Shown piece by piece: positions 33,165 to 43,836 of a DNA stretch of 64,000 nucleotides (the stretch's first letter is position 1; each line of letters starts with the position of its first letter). The translations under genes were made by a program, and so were the position numbers. The notes under the pieces were generated by a model. It was not told the origin of the DNA and did no database searches. It saw nothing but the letters and a program-made list of their open reading frames with translations. The stretch is from Leuconostoc holzapfelii (GTDB taxonomy: Bacteria > Bacillota > Bacilli > Lactobacillales > Lactobacillaceae), in assembly GCF_012396485.1 (NCBI RefSeq), contig NZ_JAAXPO010000006.1, positions 1 through 64,000 on the forward strand, written 5' to 3'.

Positions 33165-34255
33165 ACACGGCGGTATTTTTTCAACCCTTGAATATTAATA
33201 CCCGTCAAAATAAGAAAGAAACCAATTAAAATCAAACATTCCACCCAAATATGCGTCAAGCCTAATCCTTGCATCATGATCTTTTTATCAGCGCTAGCGA
33301 CATACGTTAACGGTAAAATATATTGAATTTTAGCAATCCACGGGTTGATTGTATCAAGTGGGACAATCCCTGAAAAAAAGATTTGCGGCACGACAATCAA
33401 TGGTATGAATTGCATCATTTGAAATTCCGAGGCGGCAAAAGTTGACATCAAGATCCCAAGTGATAACGCCACCAAAGCAAGCAACATGTTGGTCAAAATC
33501 ACCCAGCCAATGTGCCCGACAATTTGAATATGTAAGACGTCAACCGTGTACAAGACAATCGTTAATGTTTGCAACACAGCCAATGCCCCATAGCTGAAAG
33601 TATAGCCAAAAATAATGTGTCCACGCCGAACGGGTGTGGCTAAGAGCCGCTCAAGCGTCCCCGTGGTACGCTCCTTTAGTATCGCCATACCACTGACTAA
33701 AAAGACAAAGAAGAAAACAAAGAAACCCATTAAGATCGGTAACACAGTATCCATATAACGTGTTTGGCTATCACCATATTGATAGGTCTGCTTTAACGTG
33801 GCTTGCGGTTGAGCAGCAACTGGGTGATGAACAGTTAACTGTGTAATCGTCTGCGCCATTGATTGTAATTTGTCATGCAACATCGCACTTTGCATTGCTG
33901 ACTTGGCTAAGGTTGTTTTATTTACATCTAAATTAGCATACGTTATCTGATAAGTTGCCGTGGTCTTGTTATAGGTTATCACACTGTCAACGCGTTGCGC
34001 TTTTAAAGCAGTATTAGCCGCAGTGACCGTCGGATAGGTTGTCTGGCTGACATGGGAAACAGTCTCTAATTGTTTCACCATGGTTGCTGGCATTTGGACA
34101 GTACCAATCTGGACATGTGGTGTCGCGTTCGTATTAAAAACAAGATTCATCAACGTTAAAACTAATAAGGGCGCTAGGAACATCAACGCCAATGTGCGCT
34201 TATCTTTGCCCAATTCTTTTAAAATACGTTGACTAATGATTAGACTTTTCATCAT
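33161..34255 (-). CDS. ABC-2 type multidrug-like transporter permease
   Basis: 364 residues: an N-terminal helix (TLALMFLAPLLVLTLMNLVF), an extracytoplasmic domain of about 120 residues, then five helices at about 170-355 with the ABC-2 signature LKERTTGTLERLLATPVRRGHIIFG. Partner of the ATPase 4 bp overlapping upstream. Typical drug or lipid exporter; substrate unknown. Confidence 0.9.
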   Translation of the reverse strand: MMKSLIISQRILKELGKDKRTLALMFLAPLLVLTLMNLVFNTNATPHVQIGTVQMPATMVKQLETVSHVSQTTYPTVTAANTALKAQRVDSVITYNKTTATYQITYANLDVNKTTLAKSAMQSAMLHDKLQSMAQTITQLTVHHPVAAQPQATLKQTYQYGDSQTRYMDTVLPILMGFFVFFFVFLVSGMAILKERTTGTLERLLATPVRRGHIIFGYTFSYGALAVLQTLTIVLYTVDVLHIQIVGHIGWVILTNMLLALVALSLGILMSTFAASEFQMMQFIPLIVVPQIFFSGIVPLDTINPWIAKIQYILPLTYVASADKKIMMQGLGLTHIWVECLILIGFFLILTGINIQGLKKYRRV

Positions 34256-34971
34256 TTGCCGGCCTCAACTTCCGCTTTTAAGAACACCTGCTCAACTGTT
34301 GACACGTCATAGCGTGCTTTCAGCGCGGCTGGGCTATCATCTGCGATGATGCGGCCATCAAATAACAGGACAACACGGTCAACTTTTTCGGCCTCATCCA
34401 TCACATGGGTAGTTATCAATATCGTTTTCTGTTGGGCTTGCTGCCGCCTAAGCTCGTCCCAAATTTGCCTTCTGAGTGCCGGATCAATCCCCACTGTTGG
34501 CTCATCTAAAATGAGAAACTCTGGTTCGCCTAAAAAGGCAATTGCTAATGACAGGCGTCTCTTCATCCCGCCTGAGTAACCTTTCACTTGCTGGTCTAGT
34601 GCGTCAGTCAAATTAACAATCGTGGCGACGCGCTTGATCTCCTCATCTACTACCCGAATATCTCGCATTTGCGCAAAAAATTTTAAGTTATCATATCCTG
34701 ATAGTGCCTCATACAAAGCGTCACTTTGGGCCATATAGCCAATTTTTCCTAATGATTGTCGATCCGGCATTTGGATGTCAAAAATATGTGCGACACCAGC
34801 ATCAGCTTGGGCCATGCCCAGCGCCAACTTTATCACTGTTGATTTACCCGACCCTGATGGACCAATCAAGCCCATCAGTTCCCCTGCGGGTAACTTTAAA
34901 TTGACTGCATCAAGTACAGTGCGTCCACCATAAGATTTGGTAATCTGCTGGAGTTCCAAAACATCACTCAT
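34252..34971 (-). CDS. ABC transporter ATP-binding protein (drug-exporter type)
   Basis: About 239 residues: Walker A GPSGSGKST, Q-loop MAQSDALYEALSG, signature YSGGMKRRLSLAIAFL, Walker B LILDEPTVGIDP and HVMDEAEKVD, as in CcmA/DRA-type exporters. ATG at 34971 has GGAG at 7 bp. Start of a two-gene operon with the permease. Confidence 0.92.
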   Translation of the reverse strand: MSDVLELQQITKSYGGRTVLDAVNLKLPAGELMGLIGPSGSGKSTVIKLALGMAQADAGVAHIFDIQMPDRQSLGKIGYMAQSDALYEALSGYDNLKFFAQMRDIRVVDEEIKRVATIVNLTDALDQQVKGYSGGMKRRLSLAIAFLGEPEFLILDEPTVGIDPALRRQIWDELRRQQAQQKTILITTHVMDEAEKVDRVVLLFDGRIIADDSPAALKARYDVSTVEQVFLKAEVEAGK

Positions 34972-35076
34972 CTGCATTCTCCATTATTCAGTTTTATTTG
35001 ATTATACTTCTGAGTATATTATAAGTAAATCCAGTAAACGGTTTAAATGCATTTGCCCCCAATGGTGTAGATGACA

Positions 35077-35111
35077 CAAAAAAACTGAAGCCGGTGAGCT
35101 TCAGTTTTTTC
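35077..35111 (-). terminator. terminator of the VIT transporter pair
   Basis: AAAACTGAAG CTCACCGG CTTCAGTTTT on the minus strand followed by T residues; overlaps the stop at 35110. Confidence 0.85.
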
Positions 35112-35790
35112 ATTTTAATAATGTTCCAATCCAATAGGTGAAAGCCATGGTAATCAGGCCCGTAATAACATTACGTAAAATAGCTGGGGTTTTTGGTGCG
35201 TGCCCTGACCAAGCGCTTAACCAACCTGTTAAAAACAAAGCCCAAAGCGTTGCGACCACAGTGCCAACGACTTTCCAACCTTCAGGTAGCACCACCACCG
35301 CTAACAATGGCCAAATACCGCCCGACACTGAGGCGATAAAGGAAGAAATCAAGGCATGGGCTGGACTTAAATACTTCTCAACGATAAAGCCATACTTAAT
35401 TTGCACGTAATGTCCCAATGCATCTTTGACCATTAAATCATCGGCCACACGCGCAGCTAGTTTTGGTTCAGCGCCCCTTGCTTCATAATGCGCAGCAATT
35501 TCGTCATGAATCACAGCAGGTTGTGTCGCCAGCAAAGTTTTAGCCTGGGTAACAACAGCTTTTTCCGTGTCCTTTTGTGACGACACGGAAACAAATTCTC
35601 CTGAGGCCATGGAAAACGCGACAGCAAACATTTCCGCGATCCCTGCCACAAAAATAACGGTATTGTTCGTCGTGGCGCCAGTCACGCCAAGAATAACACC
35701 GGCGCCACCAATAATACCATCGTTGGCCCCTAACACGCCGGCACGGATAATGTTTAGTTTTTCAGATAATGTTAATTTCTGTTTTGCCAC
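35110..35790 (-). CDS. VIT1/CCC1 transporter family protein (second copy)
   Basis: 226 residues with five membrane helices. Signature: NIIRAGVLGANDGIIGGAGVILGV, MASGEFVSVSSQKD, then a cytoplasmic helical metal-binding-like insert (about 75-140), and SFIASVSGGIWPL. The family moves Fe2+/Mn2+ out of the cytosol. GTG start directly after the paralogue (1 bp gap). About half-identical by eye to the upstream copy, consistent with tandem duplication and a heteromeric or specialised pair. Confidence 0.9.
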   Translation of the reverse strand: MAKQKLTLSEKLNIIRAGVLGANDGIIGGAGVILGVTGATTNNTVIFVAGIAEMFAVAFSMASGEFVSVSSQKDTEKAVVTQAKTLLATQPAVIHDEIAAHYEARGAEPKLAARVADDLMVKDALGHYVQIKYGFIVEKYLSPAHALISSFIASVSGGIWPLLAVVVLPEGWKVVGTVVATLWALFLTGWLSAWSGHAPKTPAILRNVITGLITMAFTYWIGTLLK

Positions 35791-35791
35791 G

Positions 35792-36466
35792 TCACACCAC
35801 CATCAACAAACCAACCAAATACGTCACACCCATTGTCAATAATCCCATCCCCACATTGCGTAAAATCACAGGTTTTTTGGGCGTGTTCCCATAGACGGCT
35901 GAAAAATAACCGGTTAATATTAAGGCGAAAATCACCAATATAAGGGTTGTGACAATCCGATAAGCGGCTGGTACAAGGGTCATCCCAACCATCGGCAAAA
36001 TTGCACCAATTGGGAAAGCCACCATCGAGGCGATCGCGGCCTCAACTGGGGAAATCATTTGACCCTCATCAATCCCGTATCGCGCATGTAACGTCTCATT
36101 TAACGCATCTTTTTGCATCGTTTGTTGTGCAAGCAGTTGTGCGTTAGCCTCACTGATGCCATCAGCTTGGTAATGTTGGGTCAAAAATGCCGTTTCTTGC
36201 GCAAAATGATTCGCCAGTGCGGTTTCTTGTGTCGCTTTGGCTGCACGCTCGGAATCTAATTGCGAATTGACGGAAACATATTCACCGGTGGCCATCGAAA
36301 AAGTGCCGGCAATAGTAGCCGTTAAACCTGCAAGAAAAATGGCCCACGCATTCATGGATGCGCCATAAACACCAAAAACTACGCCAGCAATTGAGATAAT
36401 GCCATCGTTAGCTCCCATCACAATGGCGCGTAAGATATTAATACGTTGACTAATTTCCATTTCCAT
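35792..36466 (-). CDS. VIT1/CCC1 transporter family protein (first copy)
   Basis: 224 residues with the same layout as its neighbour: NILRAIVMGANDGIISIAGVVFGV, MATGEYVSVNSQLDSE, a helical insert and ASMVAFPIGAILPM. Probable Fe2+/Mn2+ efflux. The TATAAT box ends only 6 bp before the ATG at 36466, so the mRNA may be nearly leaderless; an ATG two codons later is an alternative. Confidence 0.9.
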   Translation of the reverse strand: MEMEISQRINILRAIVMGANDGIISIAGVVFGVYGASMNAWAIFLAGLTATIAGTFSMATGEYVSVNSQLDSERAAKATQETALANHFAQETAFLTQHYQADGISEANAQLLAQQTMQKDALNETLHARYGIDEGQMISPVEAAIASMVAFPIGAILPMVGMTLVPAAYRIVTTLILVIFALILTGYFSAVYGNTPKKPVILRNVGMGLLTMGVTYLVGLLMVV

Positions 36467-36472
36467 GGGGCC

Positions 36473-36501
36473 ATTATAACATGATCTTGTGCGTGATCAT
36501 G
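36473..36501 (-). promoter_or_regulatory. VIT-operon promoter with inverted repeat
   Basis: TATAAT at 36478-36473 on the minus strand with no good -35. CATGATC - 8 nt - GATCATG (36480-36501) fills the spacer, a likely operator for a metal-sensing or other regulator. Confidence 0.55.
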
Positions 36502-36624
36502 GAAAAGTTAAGACATTGGCAAATGATTTTGACAACTTGGTTTTGAATTCGCTACACAAGCGTTAATTATGGTACGATATGATCACTAAGACTAACAGAT
36601 CATGCTAAATGAGGAAGTACCACT

Positions 36625-37491
36625 GTGAATACCTTTGTATATGAAACCATTGTGTCAATTGTCGAGGAAAAGTCCTTTCAAAAAGCCTCAGAAAAGCTCA
36701 ATATTACGGCTAGTGCCGTCAGCCATGCCATCAATCAAGTCGAAAAAAAATACGGCTTTCCGATTTTTATCCGAAATCGCTCGGAGGTAACCTTGACTGA
36801 TAACGGTGTCAAACTCTATCCTGTCTTTCGCAAAATCCTTGCAGAAGAAAAAGAATTGGAAAAAACCGTTCAAGCCATTCAAGGACTCGAATCTGGCATC
36901 ATTAAAATTGGCGCCTTTAGTAGTGTCTGCATTAATTGGTTACCTGATATTCTCAGAAATTATTCAAAAAAATTCCCTCATATTGAAATCGCCCTCACAC
37001 AAGGCAATTTTTCTGAAATCAGTCAACGGGTTGAATACGAGGATTTGGATCTTGGCTTCACACTTTTGCCAGTCTCAGATAATGTCAAAGTGACTGAACT
37101 GCTCAAAGACGAAATTAAATGTGTTGCACCAGCCGATTTTACACCACGCAATGGGCAAACAATTACCAAACAAGATCTGCAGGGCTTTCAGTTCATGTTG
37201 CAAAAAGCCGATTATGACCGAGACACCAAGAAAACTCTGGATTTTTACGATGTGCAACCCAACACCATCAATTTTTCAATTGATGACCAATCGATTGTTT
37301 CCATGGTTGAGGCTGGTCTTGGTTTCGGTATTCTGCCAGACCTTGCCTTGAAGAAATTAAGCGGTGATGTGCGGATTTTTCCGTTCGACGAACCCTTTTA
37401 TCGCACAATTTCACTTGTTCAAAGTAAAAGTGAAAGTTTATCGCCCGCTGCACGCGCTTTAGTCAGTGAAGTTGAAGCCTATCTCAATTAA
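36625..37491 (+). CDS. LysR family transcriptional regulator
   Basis: 288 residues. N-terminal winged helix (about 1-60: FQKASEKLNITASAVSHAINQVEKKYG) and a periplasmic-binding-like effector domain (about 88-288: GIIKIGAFSSVCINWLPDIL, FSIDDQSIVSMVEAGLGFGILPDLA). GTG start with GAGGAA upstream. It converges with an aminotransferase gene and may control amino-acid genes in the area; target and inducer are not shown by the sequence. Confidence 0.92.
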   Translation: MNTFVYETIVSIVEEKSFQKASEKLNITASAVSHAINQVEKKYGFPIFIRNRSEVTLTDNGVKLYPVFRKILAEEKELEKTVQAIQGLESGIIKIGAFSSVCINWLPDILRNYSKKFPHIEIALTQGNFSEISQRVEYEDLDLGFTLLPVSDNVKVTELLKDEIKCVAPADFTPRNGQTITKQDLQGFQFMLQKADYDRDTKKTLDFYDVQPNTINFSIDDQSIVSMVEAGLGFGILPDLALKKLSGDVRIFPFDEPFYRTISLVQSKSESLSPAARALVSEVEAYLN

Positions 37492-37522
37492 AAACCAACA
37501 CAAGTCCTTGTGTTGGTTTTTT
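37490..37522. terminator. bidirectional terminator between lysR and the aminotransferase
   Basis: AAAAACCAACACAAG / CTTGTGTTGGTTTTT with a very short loop, T tracts on both strands, overlapping both gene ends. Confidence 0.85.
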
Positions 37523-38726
37523 ACTGTATGGCTGCGCACTGACGCTGTAAAATCTCTCCTAAGCGCGCCACGCCGGTATGAATTTGTTCAGTGGTTACAC
37601 CGGTAAAATTCAATCGGAAATGATTTTTTACCTGGCGTGAGGCATATTGCATTTCTGATGGAACATAGACAACCTGACCTTCAGTTAACACAGGTCCTGC
37701 CAATAATGCTGTGGCGTCCATTGTATCCGGTAAAGTGACCCAAATGAAGAAGCCCCCTTCAGGTTGGGTAAAGGTCACTTCAGCAGGCATGTCAGCAGCC
37801 AACCTATCTAACATGAGCCAACATTTTTCACGGTAATTTTCAATAATTGTTGCAATATGATCGGCCATGCGATGTTGTGACAAGAAATAATCAATCGCCA
37901 TTAAGCTCAAATGAGATGGCTGCACATCAAGGGCAGATTTAATCGTTAAAAATAAGGCCGTTAATTCAGGATTAGCCACCAACCAGCCGGTTCGCAAGGC
38001 AGGCGATAAGATTTTGGAAAAGCTCGATACCAAGATGACACGCCCATGGGTATCCAAAGCGGCTAAGGATGGGAGTGGCGTACCCGAATATCGCAAATAA
38101 CGGTATGGGCTGTCTTCAATAACATAGAAATCATATTTCTCAGCCAATGCCAATAGTTGTTGGCGCTTTGCCAAGCTCATCGTGACCCCGGTCGGATTTT
38201 GAAAATCAGGAATCGTATAGACAAATTTTGTTTCTGGGAATTGCTGTAAGGTGGCTTCGAGTTGCACCATATCTAACCCATCTGATTCAAGTGCTACTTC
38301 ATGATAGGTTGGTTCATAGCTATCAAAAGCATCCAGCGCGCCCATATAAGTCGGTGCCTCAACAATAATATGATCATACTTGTCTAAAAAAGCACGGCCG
38401 ACAATGTCAATCGCCTGTTGCCCACCTTGGGTCATAATAATGTGTTCAGGGGATGGCTTGAAATCAAAATATTCAGCTGTCAGCGTGGCAATCTTTTGTC
38501 GTAAAGATAATGGGCCTTGAGTCGCATGGTACTGAAATATTGTCGCGCCTTCTTGTTGAATGGCTTGGTTGAATGCCTCAGCAAGTGCTGCGCTTGGGAA
38601 AATGGCATCATCAGGCAATCCCATCCCAAATGAAATATTTTCGTTGTTAGCCGCCTGTGCAAAAATTTGATCCATATTTAATTCATCCGTTTGATGATGG
38701 CGCGTTGATAAAGTTGAAATCGTCAT
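37521..38726 (-). CDS. PLP-dependent aminotransferase (MocR/2-aminoadipate type)
   Basis: 401 residues, fold-type I. Motifs: ISFGMGLPDDAIFP, HATQGPLSLRQKIA, IIMTQGGQQAIDI, YTIPDFQNPTGVTMSL, YVIEDSPYRYLRY and the PLP lysine in VSSFSKILSPALRTGWL. No DNA-binding domain, so it is an enzyme rather than a MocR regulator. Probably acts on branched-chain, aromatic or aminoadipate-type amino acids. Shares its terminator with lysR. Confidence 0.9.
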   Translation of the reverse strand: MTISTLSTRHHQTDELNMDQIFAQAANNENISFGMGLPDDAIFPSAALAEAFNQAIQQEGATIFQYHATQGPLSLRQKIATLTAEYFDFKPSPEHIIMTQGGQQAIDIVGRAFLDKYDHIIVEAPTYMGALDAFDSYEPTYHEVALESDGLDMVQLEATLQQFPETKFVYTIPDFQNPTGVTMSLAKRQQLLALAEKYDFYVIEDSPYRYLRYSGTPLPSLAALDTHGRVILVSSFSKILSPALRTGWLVANPELTALFLTIKSALDVQPSHLSLMAIDYFLSQHRMADHIATIIENYREKCWLMLDRLAADMPAEVTFTQPEGGFFIWVTLPDTMDATALLAGPVLTEGQVVYVPSEMQYASRQVKNHFRLNFTGVTTEQIHTGVARLGEILQRQCAAIQ

Positions 38727-38823
38727 AAGCGATAGGTCCTCGTACTTTCTTGAAGACTATCATACCTGACCGACAACATGAATGTGACGAAACTATTTCG
38801 TGTCAACATGAATTAATTTCAGT

Positions 38824-40065
38824 TTAACGGGCCTGTTGCAACACCTTACGATAACGCCAGATGAGATATAAAGTGGCAAGCACTAAACTGGCTGCACAAC
38901 AATACAACCAAAAATAACCAAAACAACTCGCAAAAACACCCCATAAAATGGCCCCCATACCGTAGGCAACATCATTCCCTGACGAGAATATCGCTGTAGC
39001 GCGGCCGCGCTGCATCGGTAATACATGCCCTAATACCACGCCATTAAGCAGTGGCATGAGGAGTGCAAAGCCTAACCCATCTAATCCACCAGCAATCAAG
39101 AGCCCAAAAACACCTTGACTCCATGCAATCAACAGATAAGCACTCGCAATCAACACAATGCTACTGGCAATCAAGACGACAGTTTCAACGGCCTGGTATA
39201 ATTGTGCAAACCATAGGCGAGCGCCGACCCCAATGATGGCTTGTACCGTAAAACTTAGACCCACTAAAGTAAGTGGTAGGTGCTTTTCATAGCCAAATTG
39301 TACTAAAAATGCTGCAACTGCCGCGTTTGCAAAGGAAGCAACGAAAATGATGAGGCTTGGTACCCACACTTCAACCTGAAATAACAAGTCCCCAAAGGGC
39401 TGATGCATCACGATGGTAGTGTTTTCTTGCACTGGTCGCTCATAACTTTCATGAACAAAAAAAGTGCAACTCAAGGCGATGAGAACCAAAGTTAAATTAA
39501 AGTAAAATAACGACTGAAAGCCCCAACGGTTAACAAAAAACAACCCGATCGCTGGACCAATCGCAGCAGGTAAAGTTTGTGAAATACTAAAGTAGCCCAA
39601 CCCAACAGATAATTTTTGCGGTGGCAATTGATCAGCAACCATGGTGGCCACGGCGGTGCTTTGTGTTCCATTGCCGACGCCTTGCAGTGCCCGCAAGACC
39701 ACTAATCCCACTAATGCACTATAAAAAATCAACAACGAAAAATCAGCAGCGAGAATAAATAGCCCAATTAACACCAATTGTTTGCGACCAAAACGATCAA
39801 TTATTTTACCCACAGGAATTCTGGCCACCAGAGCAGACAGCCCCCAAATGCCCACCACTAACCCAGCAATCGTAGCGTGTCCACCGAGTTGCGTCACATA
39901 GAGTGGCAAAGTTCCCATTTGCGTCGTAACAGCAGTCATCACCAAAAAATTAATCACCATGAGTAACATAAAATCACGTTGAAAAAGACGCTGGGTTGGT
40001 CCAACATCTTTGTCCTCCACAGCGTCTTTTGTCATTGGTGCCACGCGCGCATTGTGCCACCTCAT
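38824..40065 (-). CDS. MFS transporter
   Basis: 413 residues, 12 helices. MFS motif A-like [19 protein letters not shown] between helices 2 and 3, [23 protein letters not shown] in helix 4. The ATG overlaps the stop of the ABC ATPase (ATGA), so it is the last gene of the amino-acid operon. An ATG ten codons in is an alternative start. In this context it may export the hydroxyacid product, but drug efflux is equally possible. Confidence 0.85.
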   Translation of the reverse strand: MRWHNARVAPMTKDAVEDKDVGPTQRLFQRDFMLLMVINFLVMTAVTTQMGTLPLYVTQLGGHATIAGLVVGIWGLSALVARIPVGKIIDRFGRKQLVLIGLFILAADFSLLIFYSALVGLVVLRALQGVGNGTQSTAVATMVADQLPPQKLSVGLGYFSISQTLPAAIGPAIGLFFVNRWGFQSLFYFNLTLVLIALSCTFFVHESYERPVQENTTIVMHQPFGDLLFQVEVWVPSLIIFVASFANAAVAAFLVQFGYEKHLPLTLVGLSFTVQAIIGVGARLWFAQLYQAVETVVLIASSIVLIASAYLLIAWSQGVFGLLIAGGLDGLGFALLMPLLNGVVLGHVLPMQRGRATAIFSSGNDVAYGMGAILWGVFASCFGYFWLYCCAASLVLATLYLIWRYRKVLQQAR

Positions 40066-40835
40066 AGCGTAACCACTGCCGATTCACTAAAATCTTGCCC
40101 GCTCAGGCGAGCCAAGAACTTCTGTGTACGGATGTCTTGTGGTTGATTAAATAATGCTGCTGGCGTGCCTGATTCAACGACGACTCCCCCCTCCATATAA
40201 AGAACACGGTCAGCCACTTCATAGGCAAACTGCATTTCATGCGTCACCACAATCATAGTATGTCCAGCTTGCGCCAGTTTTTTCATAGCGGCTAACACTT
40301 CCCCGACCAATTCCGGATCTAACGCACTCGTTGGTTCGTCAAAGAGCAATAATTCCGGCTGCATGGCCATAGCACGGGCAATGCCAGCCCGTTGCTGCTG
40401 ACCACCCGATAATTGGGCTGGGTAATAACTGACGCGATCCGCTAATCCCACCTCAGATAACGTGAGCAGACCAAGTTTCATTGCGGCATCGCGTGGCATC
40501 TTTTTAACACGGACCAACCCTTCAATCACGTTTTGTAAGACAGTCATATTGGGGAACAAGGCATGCCCTTGAAAGACCATGGCGGTTTTTAAAATGAGGT
40601 CGCGTGTGTTTTTAGGGTCATGCACGGCAAAGTCTTTGGTCACATGATCAATAGTAATCTGACCACAATCTGCTTTTTCAAGTGTGTTCAAACACCTTAA
40701 AAAAGTTGTCTTGCCAGAACCAGAAGGTCCCAAAATAACAATCACTTCACCTTTTTCGATCGTTAAGTTAATGCCCTTTAAAATTTCTTTACCATAAAAT
40801 GACTTATGCACATCTTGAATTTCAACAAAGCTCAT
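40062..40835 (-). CDS. amino acid ABC transporter ATP-binding protein (second ATPase)
   Basis: 257 residues of the GlnQ/HisP group: Walker [65 protein letters not shown] and [16 protein letters not shown]. Second ATPase of the operon; probably serves the permease encoded first, since each ATPase/permease pair in the operon belongs to the polar amino-acid uptake class. AGGAGG site before the ATG. Confidence 0.92.
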   Translation of the reverse strand: MSFVEIQDVHKSFYGKEILKGINLTIEKGEVIVILGPSGSGKTTFLRCLNTLEKADCGQITIDHVTKDFAVHDPKNTRDLILKTAMVFQGHALFPNMTVLQNVIEGLVRVKKMPRDAAMKLGLLTLSEVGLADRVSYYPAQLSGGQQQRAGIARAMAMQPELLLFDEPTSALDPELVGEVLAAMKKLAQAGHTMIVVTHEMQFAYEVADRVLYMEGGVVVESGTPAALFNQPQDIRTQKFLARLSGQDFSESAVVTL

Positions 40836-40845
40836 GATTGACCTC

Positions 40846-41817
40846 CTAATTTAACACAATATTTGCCGACGTCCCACTTTTAACCGTTTCACGCGCATTT
40901 TCTAGTGCCGTGAAGACAATGTCGCGTACCGCCGCCGACGTATGATAGGCAATGTGTGGCGTCAATAACACACGGCCAAATGCGTGTAATGTTTGATAAT
41001 ACGGATTCATTTCAAATCCTTGTGTGTCCTCATTTTCCAATGCATCAAGAACAACGCCTTGAAACTTCCCGGCAGTCAAATGCGTAATCAATGCTGACGT
41101 ATCCACAATGCCGCCGCGGGCTGTATTGATGAGCATGGCGTGATCTGGCATTTTTGCCAATGTGGCATAATCGAACTGATGAAAGGTAAGATCAGTTAAA
41201 GGCACATGAATGCTAAGCACGTCACTCTCGTGTAGTAACGTCTCAAAATCCACTTGCGCGATGCCCAGTGCCGTTAATGCCGGTTTTGGAGTTCGCGCAT
41301 TAAAAATCACACGTGCGCCCATAAAATGCAAAGTACGCGCCACTAAACTACCCAGACGCCCCGCGCCGTATAGGCCAACAGTCACGTCAGTAAGCTCGGT
41401 ACCAATACCTTGTTTCAAAGGCACGGTTATTTTTGAATCGAGATATTGCGGTAAATGACGTAGCAACATCAGGATACTCATAATTGTAAAATGTGCCACA
41501 GACTCAGGTGAATAATTTGGCACATTCGTGACGGTGAGCTGATACTGCTTAGCATAAGTTAAGTTGATATTATCGTAGCCCGTTGACTTGATTGAAAGAC
41601 ATTGCACACCGTTACGCGCTAATTGCTGATACAGGCGCGCATCCGTTTGAAACTGTTGGCCCGGATAAAAAACGATGGCGTCAAATGTTGCCGTCATTTT
41701 CATCGTTTCGATCCTTAGCGAGTCACTGGTTGTCTGCACAAAAATATGATGATTCGCCGACCATTCTGCAATCAAATCGGCCTCGGCAGCTGACACATTA
41801 AAAAATAATATTTTCAT
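40846..41817 (-). CDS. D-2-hydroxyacid dehydrogenase (D-hydroxyisocaproate/D-lactate type)
   Basis: About 323 residues. NAD loop [17 protein letters not shown]; catalytic Arg in [15 protein letters not shown], Glu in [11 protein letters not shown] and His in [14 protein letters not shown]. Reduces 2-oxoacids to D-2-hydroxyacids with NADH. ATG at 41817 has GAGGTGG upstream. It lies 13 bp after an aminotransferase, which would supply the oxoacid, so the pair fits amino-acid breakdown to compounds such as D-hydroxyisocaproate or D-phenyllactate (inference). Confidence 0.9.
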   Translation of the reverse strand: MKILFFNVSAAEADLIAEWSANHHIFVQTTSDSLRIETMKMTATFDAIVFYPGQQFQTDARLYQQLARNGVQCLSIKSTGYDNINLTYAKQYQLTVTNVPNYSPESVAHFTIMSILMLLRHLPQYLDSKITVPLKQGIGTELTDVTVGLYGAGRLGSLVARTLHFMGARVIFNARTPKPALTALGIAQVDFETLLHESDVLSIHVPLTDLTFHQFDYATLAKMPDHAMLINTARGGIVDTSALITHLTAGKFQGVVLDALENEDTQGFEMNPYYQTLHAFGRVLLTPHIAYHTSAAVRDIVFTALENARETVKSGTSANIVLN

Positions 41818-41830
41818 GCTAGTAACCACC

Positions 41831-43066
41831 TCAAACGCTGATACCTTGTGGCTTTTTTGCTGCAGCCGCGGCCGCAGCAATTCGCGCCACACCCTGGGCA
41901 ATCGTTTCAGGGGTTGGCAAAGTAAAGTTTAAGCGGAAATAACGTTCGTAGCCTTGTCCCGCGGCACTCATCACATTACCAGGAATGACACCCACGTGGC
42001 GTTTATCCAGCTCATCGTAAAAAACTGCGGCATCGATATCATCATTAAGTTTGACCGATACGAAATAACCACCATCTGGCACAACAAAAGTCAAATTGCC
42101 ACCACCATCACGTTGTAAAGCAGTCACCATGGCATCTAACTTGACTTTATATAGCTGCTTGAGATAGGCAATATGGGCGTTAAATTCATCATCTTCAATG
42201 AGTTGACTGGCTAAGTACTGCCAATATAAATTCGCAAATGAATCCGCAACTTGCTTCACCAACACGAGCTTTTGGAACACGCGTTCCGGCGCAAGGAGAA
42301 AGCCCAAACGAGAACCCGGTGCTAAAATTTTTGAAAATGACCCCGCGTAGATGACATGTCCAGTCGTGTCAAAGGCCTTAATCTTGGGCTGCTCAGGTGT
42401 CTCAGTATAAAGGAGATCCCCATAAGGATCATCTTCATAAACCATGACATCATGATCGCGACAAATGGCATAAATACGCTGACGATCTGCCGAAGACATC
42501 GACGTGCCGATTGGATTTTGGAACGTCGGGATTAAGTACAGCAGTTTAATTTGATGTGCTGTGTCAGCAGCCAGTGTTTCTAACAAAACATCTGGATTAA
42601 TGCTTTGCCGTTCTAAATCAAATGGCAAGCCTTGTACTTGCCCACCATATGATTTGACCGCGTTGACTGCGCCAACAAAAGTGTGTTCTTCAGTCAGGAC
42701 AATGTCGCCTTCGTTAACAAATATCTTAAAGACCAAATCCATACCTTGGGTTGAGCCAGAGGTAATTAAGACATCATTTGTGATCACATCTAATCCTTGG
42801 TATTGGGATAACCGCGCCTTAATCTGCGCACGTAACTTTGGTATGCCCTCACTTTCACCATATTGCATAAATTCAAAAGCATGGTCACGATAGATACGTT
42901 CAGAAATTTTGGCCAATTTTGCCACTGGAAAAGCCTCATTACTTGGATAACCATAAGTCAACTTGATATAATCATCAGCAATTTGACTTTCCTTTGCTTG
43001 TTCACGCAGCGTGTTGGGCTGTAATGCAGCCACCCGAGTTGCAAATTGATAGTGCTGTTCTGACAT
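41831..43066 (-). CDS. PLP-dependent aminotransferase (MocR/2-aminoadipate type), operon copy
   Basis: About 411 residues, fold-type I. ITSGSTQGMDLVFKIF, IPTFQNPIGTSMSSADRQR, MVYEDDPYGDLLY and the PLP lysine in AGSFSKILAPGSRLGFLL. Ends with an alanine-rich tail (IAAAAAAAKKPQG). Start at 43066 with AAAGGAG. Paralogous to the gene at 37521-38726. Converts the imported amino acid to its 2-oxoacid for the neighbouring dehydrogenase. Confidence 0.9.
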   Translation of the reverse strand: MSEQHYQFATRVAALQPNTLREQAKESQIADDYIKLTYGYPSNEAFPVAKLAKISERIYRDHAFEFMQYGESEGIPKLRAQIKARLSQYQGLDVITNDVLITSGSTQGMDLVFKIFVNEGDIVLTEEHTFVGAVNAVKSYGGQVQGLPFDLERQSINPDVLLETLAADTAHQIKLLYLIPTFQNPIGTSMSSADRQRIYAICRDHDVMVYEDDPYGDLLYTETPEQPKIKAFDTTGHVIYAGSFSKILAPGSRLGFLLAPERVFQKLVLVKQVADSFANLYWQYLASQLIEDDEFNAHIAYLKQLYKVKLDAMVTALQRDGGGNLTFVVPDGGYFVSVKLNDDIDAAVFYDELDKRHVGVIPGNVMSAAGQGYERYFRLNFTLPTPETIAQGVARIAAAAAAAKKPQGISV

Positions 43067-43092
43067 ATTTGGCTCCTTTAATCTGTAGTGCA

Positions 43093-43836
43093 CTAGGCAT
43101 AGCGCACTTTAAAACGACTTAGAAATGCTTTCGTGCGGGCTTCCTTTGGGGATTCGAAAATTTGCTGTGGTGTGCCTTGTTCCACAATGGCACCATCTGC
43201 CATAAAAATAACCCGATCACTCACTTCATAGGCAAACTGCATTTCGTGCGTCACAACAATCATAGCAACGCCCGCCTGCTTCACAGCTTTCATCACTTTG
43301 AGTACTTCACCAACCAATTCGGGATCCAGCGCTGCAGTAGGTTCATCAAACAATAAGACCGTCGGGTGAACCGCTAAAGCGCGCGCAATCCCAATACGTT
43401 GCTGCTGACCACCGGATAACTGGGCGGGATAATAATCACCAAATGCGCCTAAACCAATGGTTTGCAAGAGCTGCGTGGCGCGATCATACGCCTCGGTTGG
43501 GCTCACTTTATGCACCAACACCATAGGTTCCATAATATTTTGACGCGCTGTTTTATTTAAGAACAGCGCATAGTTTTGAAAGACCATCCCCATACGTCGT
43601 CGGAGCGCCATTACCTCTTGTGAGGTCGCCTGATTAAAATTAACCCAATCCTGGTCAATCTTAATTGCCCCAGAATCCGCATGTTCAAGAAAATTCAAAC
43701 ACCGTAAAAACGTTGTCTTACCCGAACCAGACGGCCCCAAAATGGTGACTACTTCGCCTGGCTGGAGGGCTAAATCAACGCCTTTGAGGACTTCATTATC
43801 GTTGAAACGTTTGTGTAGTGCCTTCACTTCAATCAT
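43093..43836 (-). CDS. amino acid ABC transporter ATP-binding protein (first ATPase)
   Basis: 247 residues of the GlnQ/HisP group: [64 protein letters not shown] and [16 protein letters not shown]. Overlaps the permease stop (ATGA). About two-thirds identical by eye to the other ATPase of the operon, from which it probably arose by duplication. Confidence 0.92.
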   Translation of the reverse strand: MIEVKALHKRFNDNEVLKGVDLALQPGEVVTILGPSGSGKTTFLRCLNFLEHADSGAIKIDQDWVNFNQATSQEVMALRRRMGMVFQNYALFLNKTARQNIMEPMVLVHKVSPTEAYDRATQLLQTIGLGAFGDYYPAQLSGGQQQRIGIARALAVHPTVLLFDEPTAALDPELVGEVLKVMKAVKQAGVAMIVVTHEMQFAYEVSDRVIFMADGAIVEQGTPQQIFESPKEARTKAFLSRFKVRYA

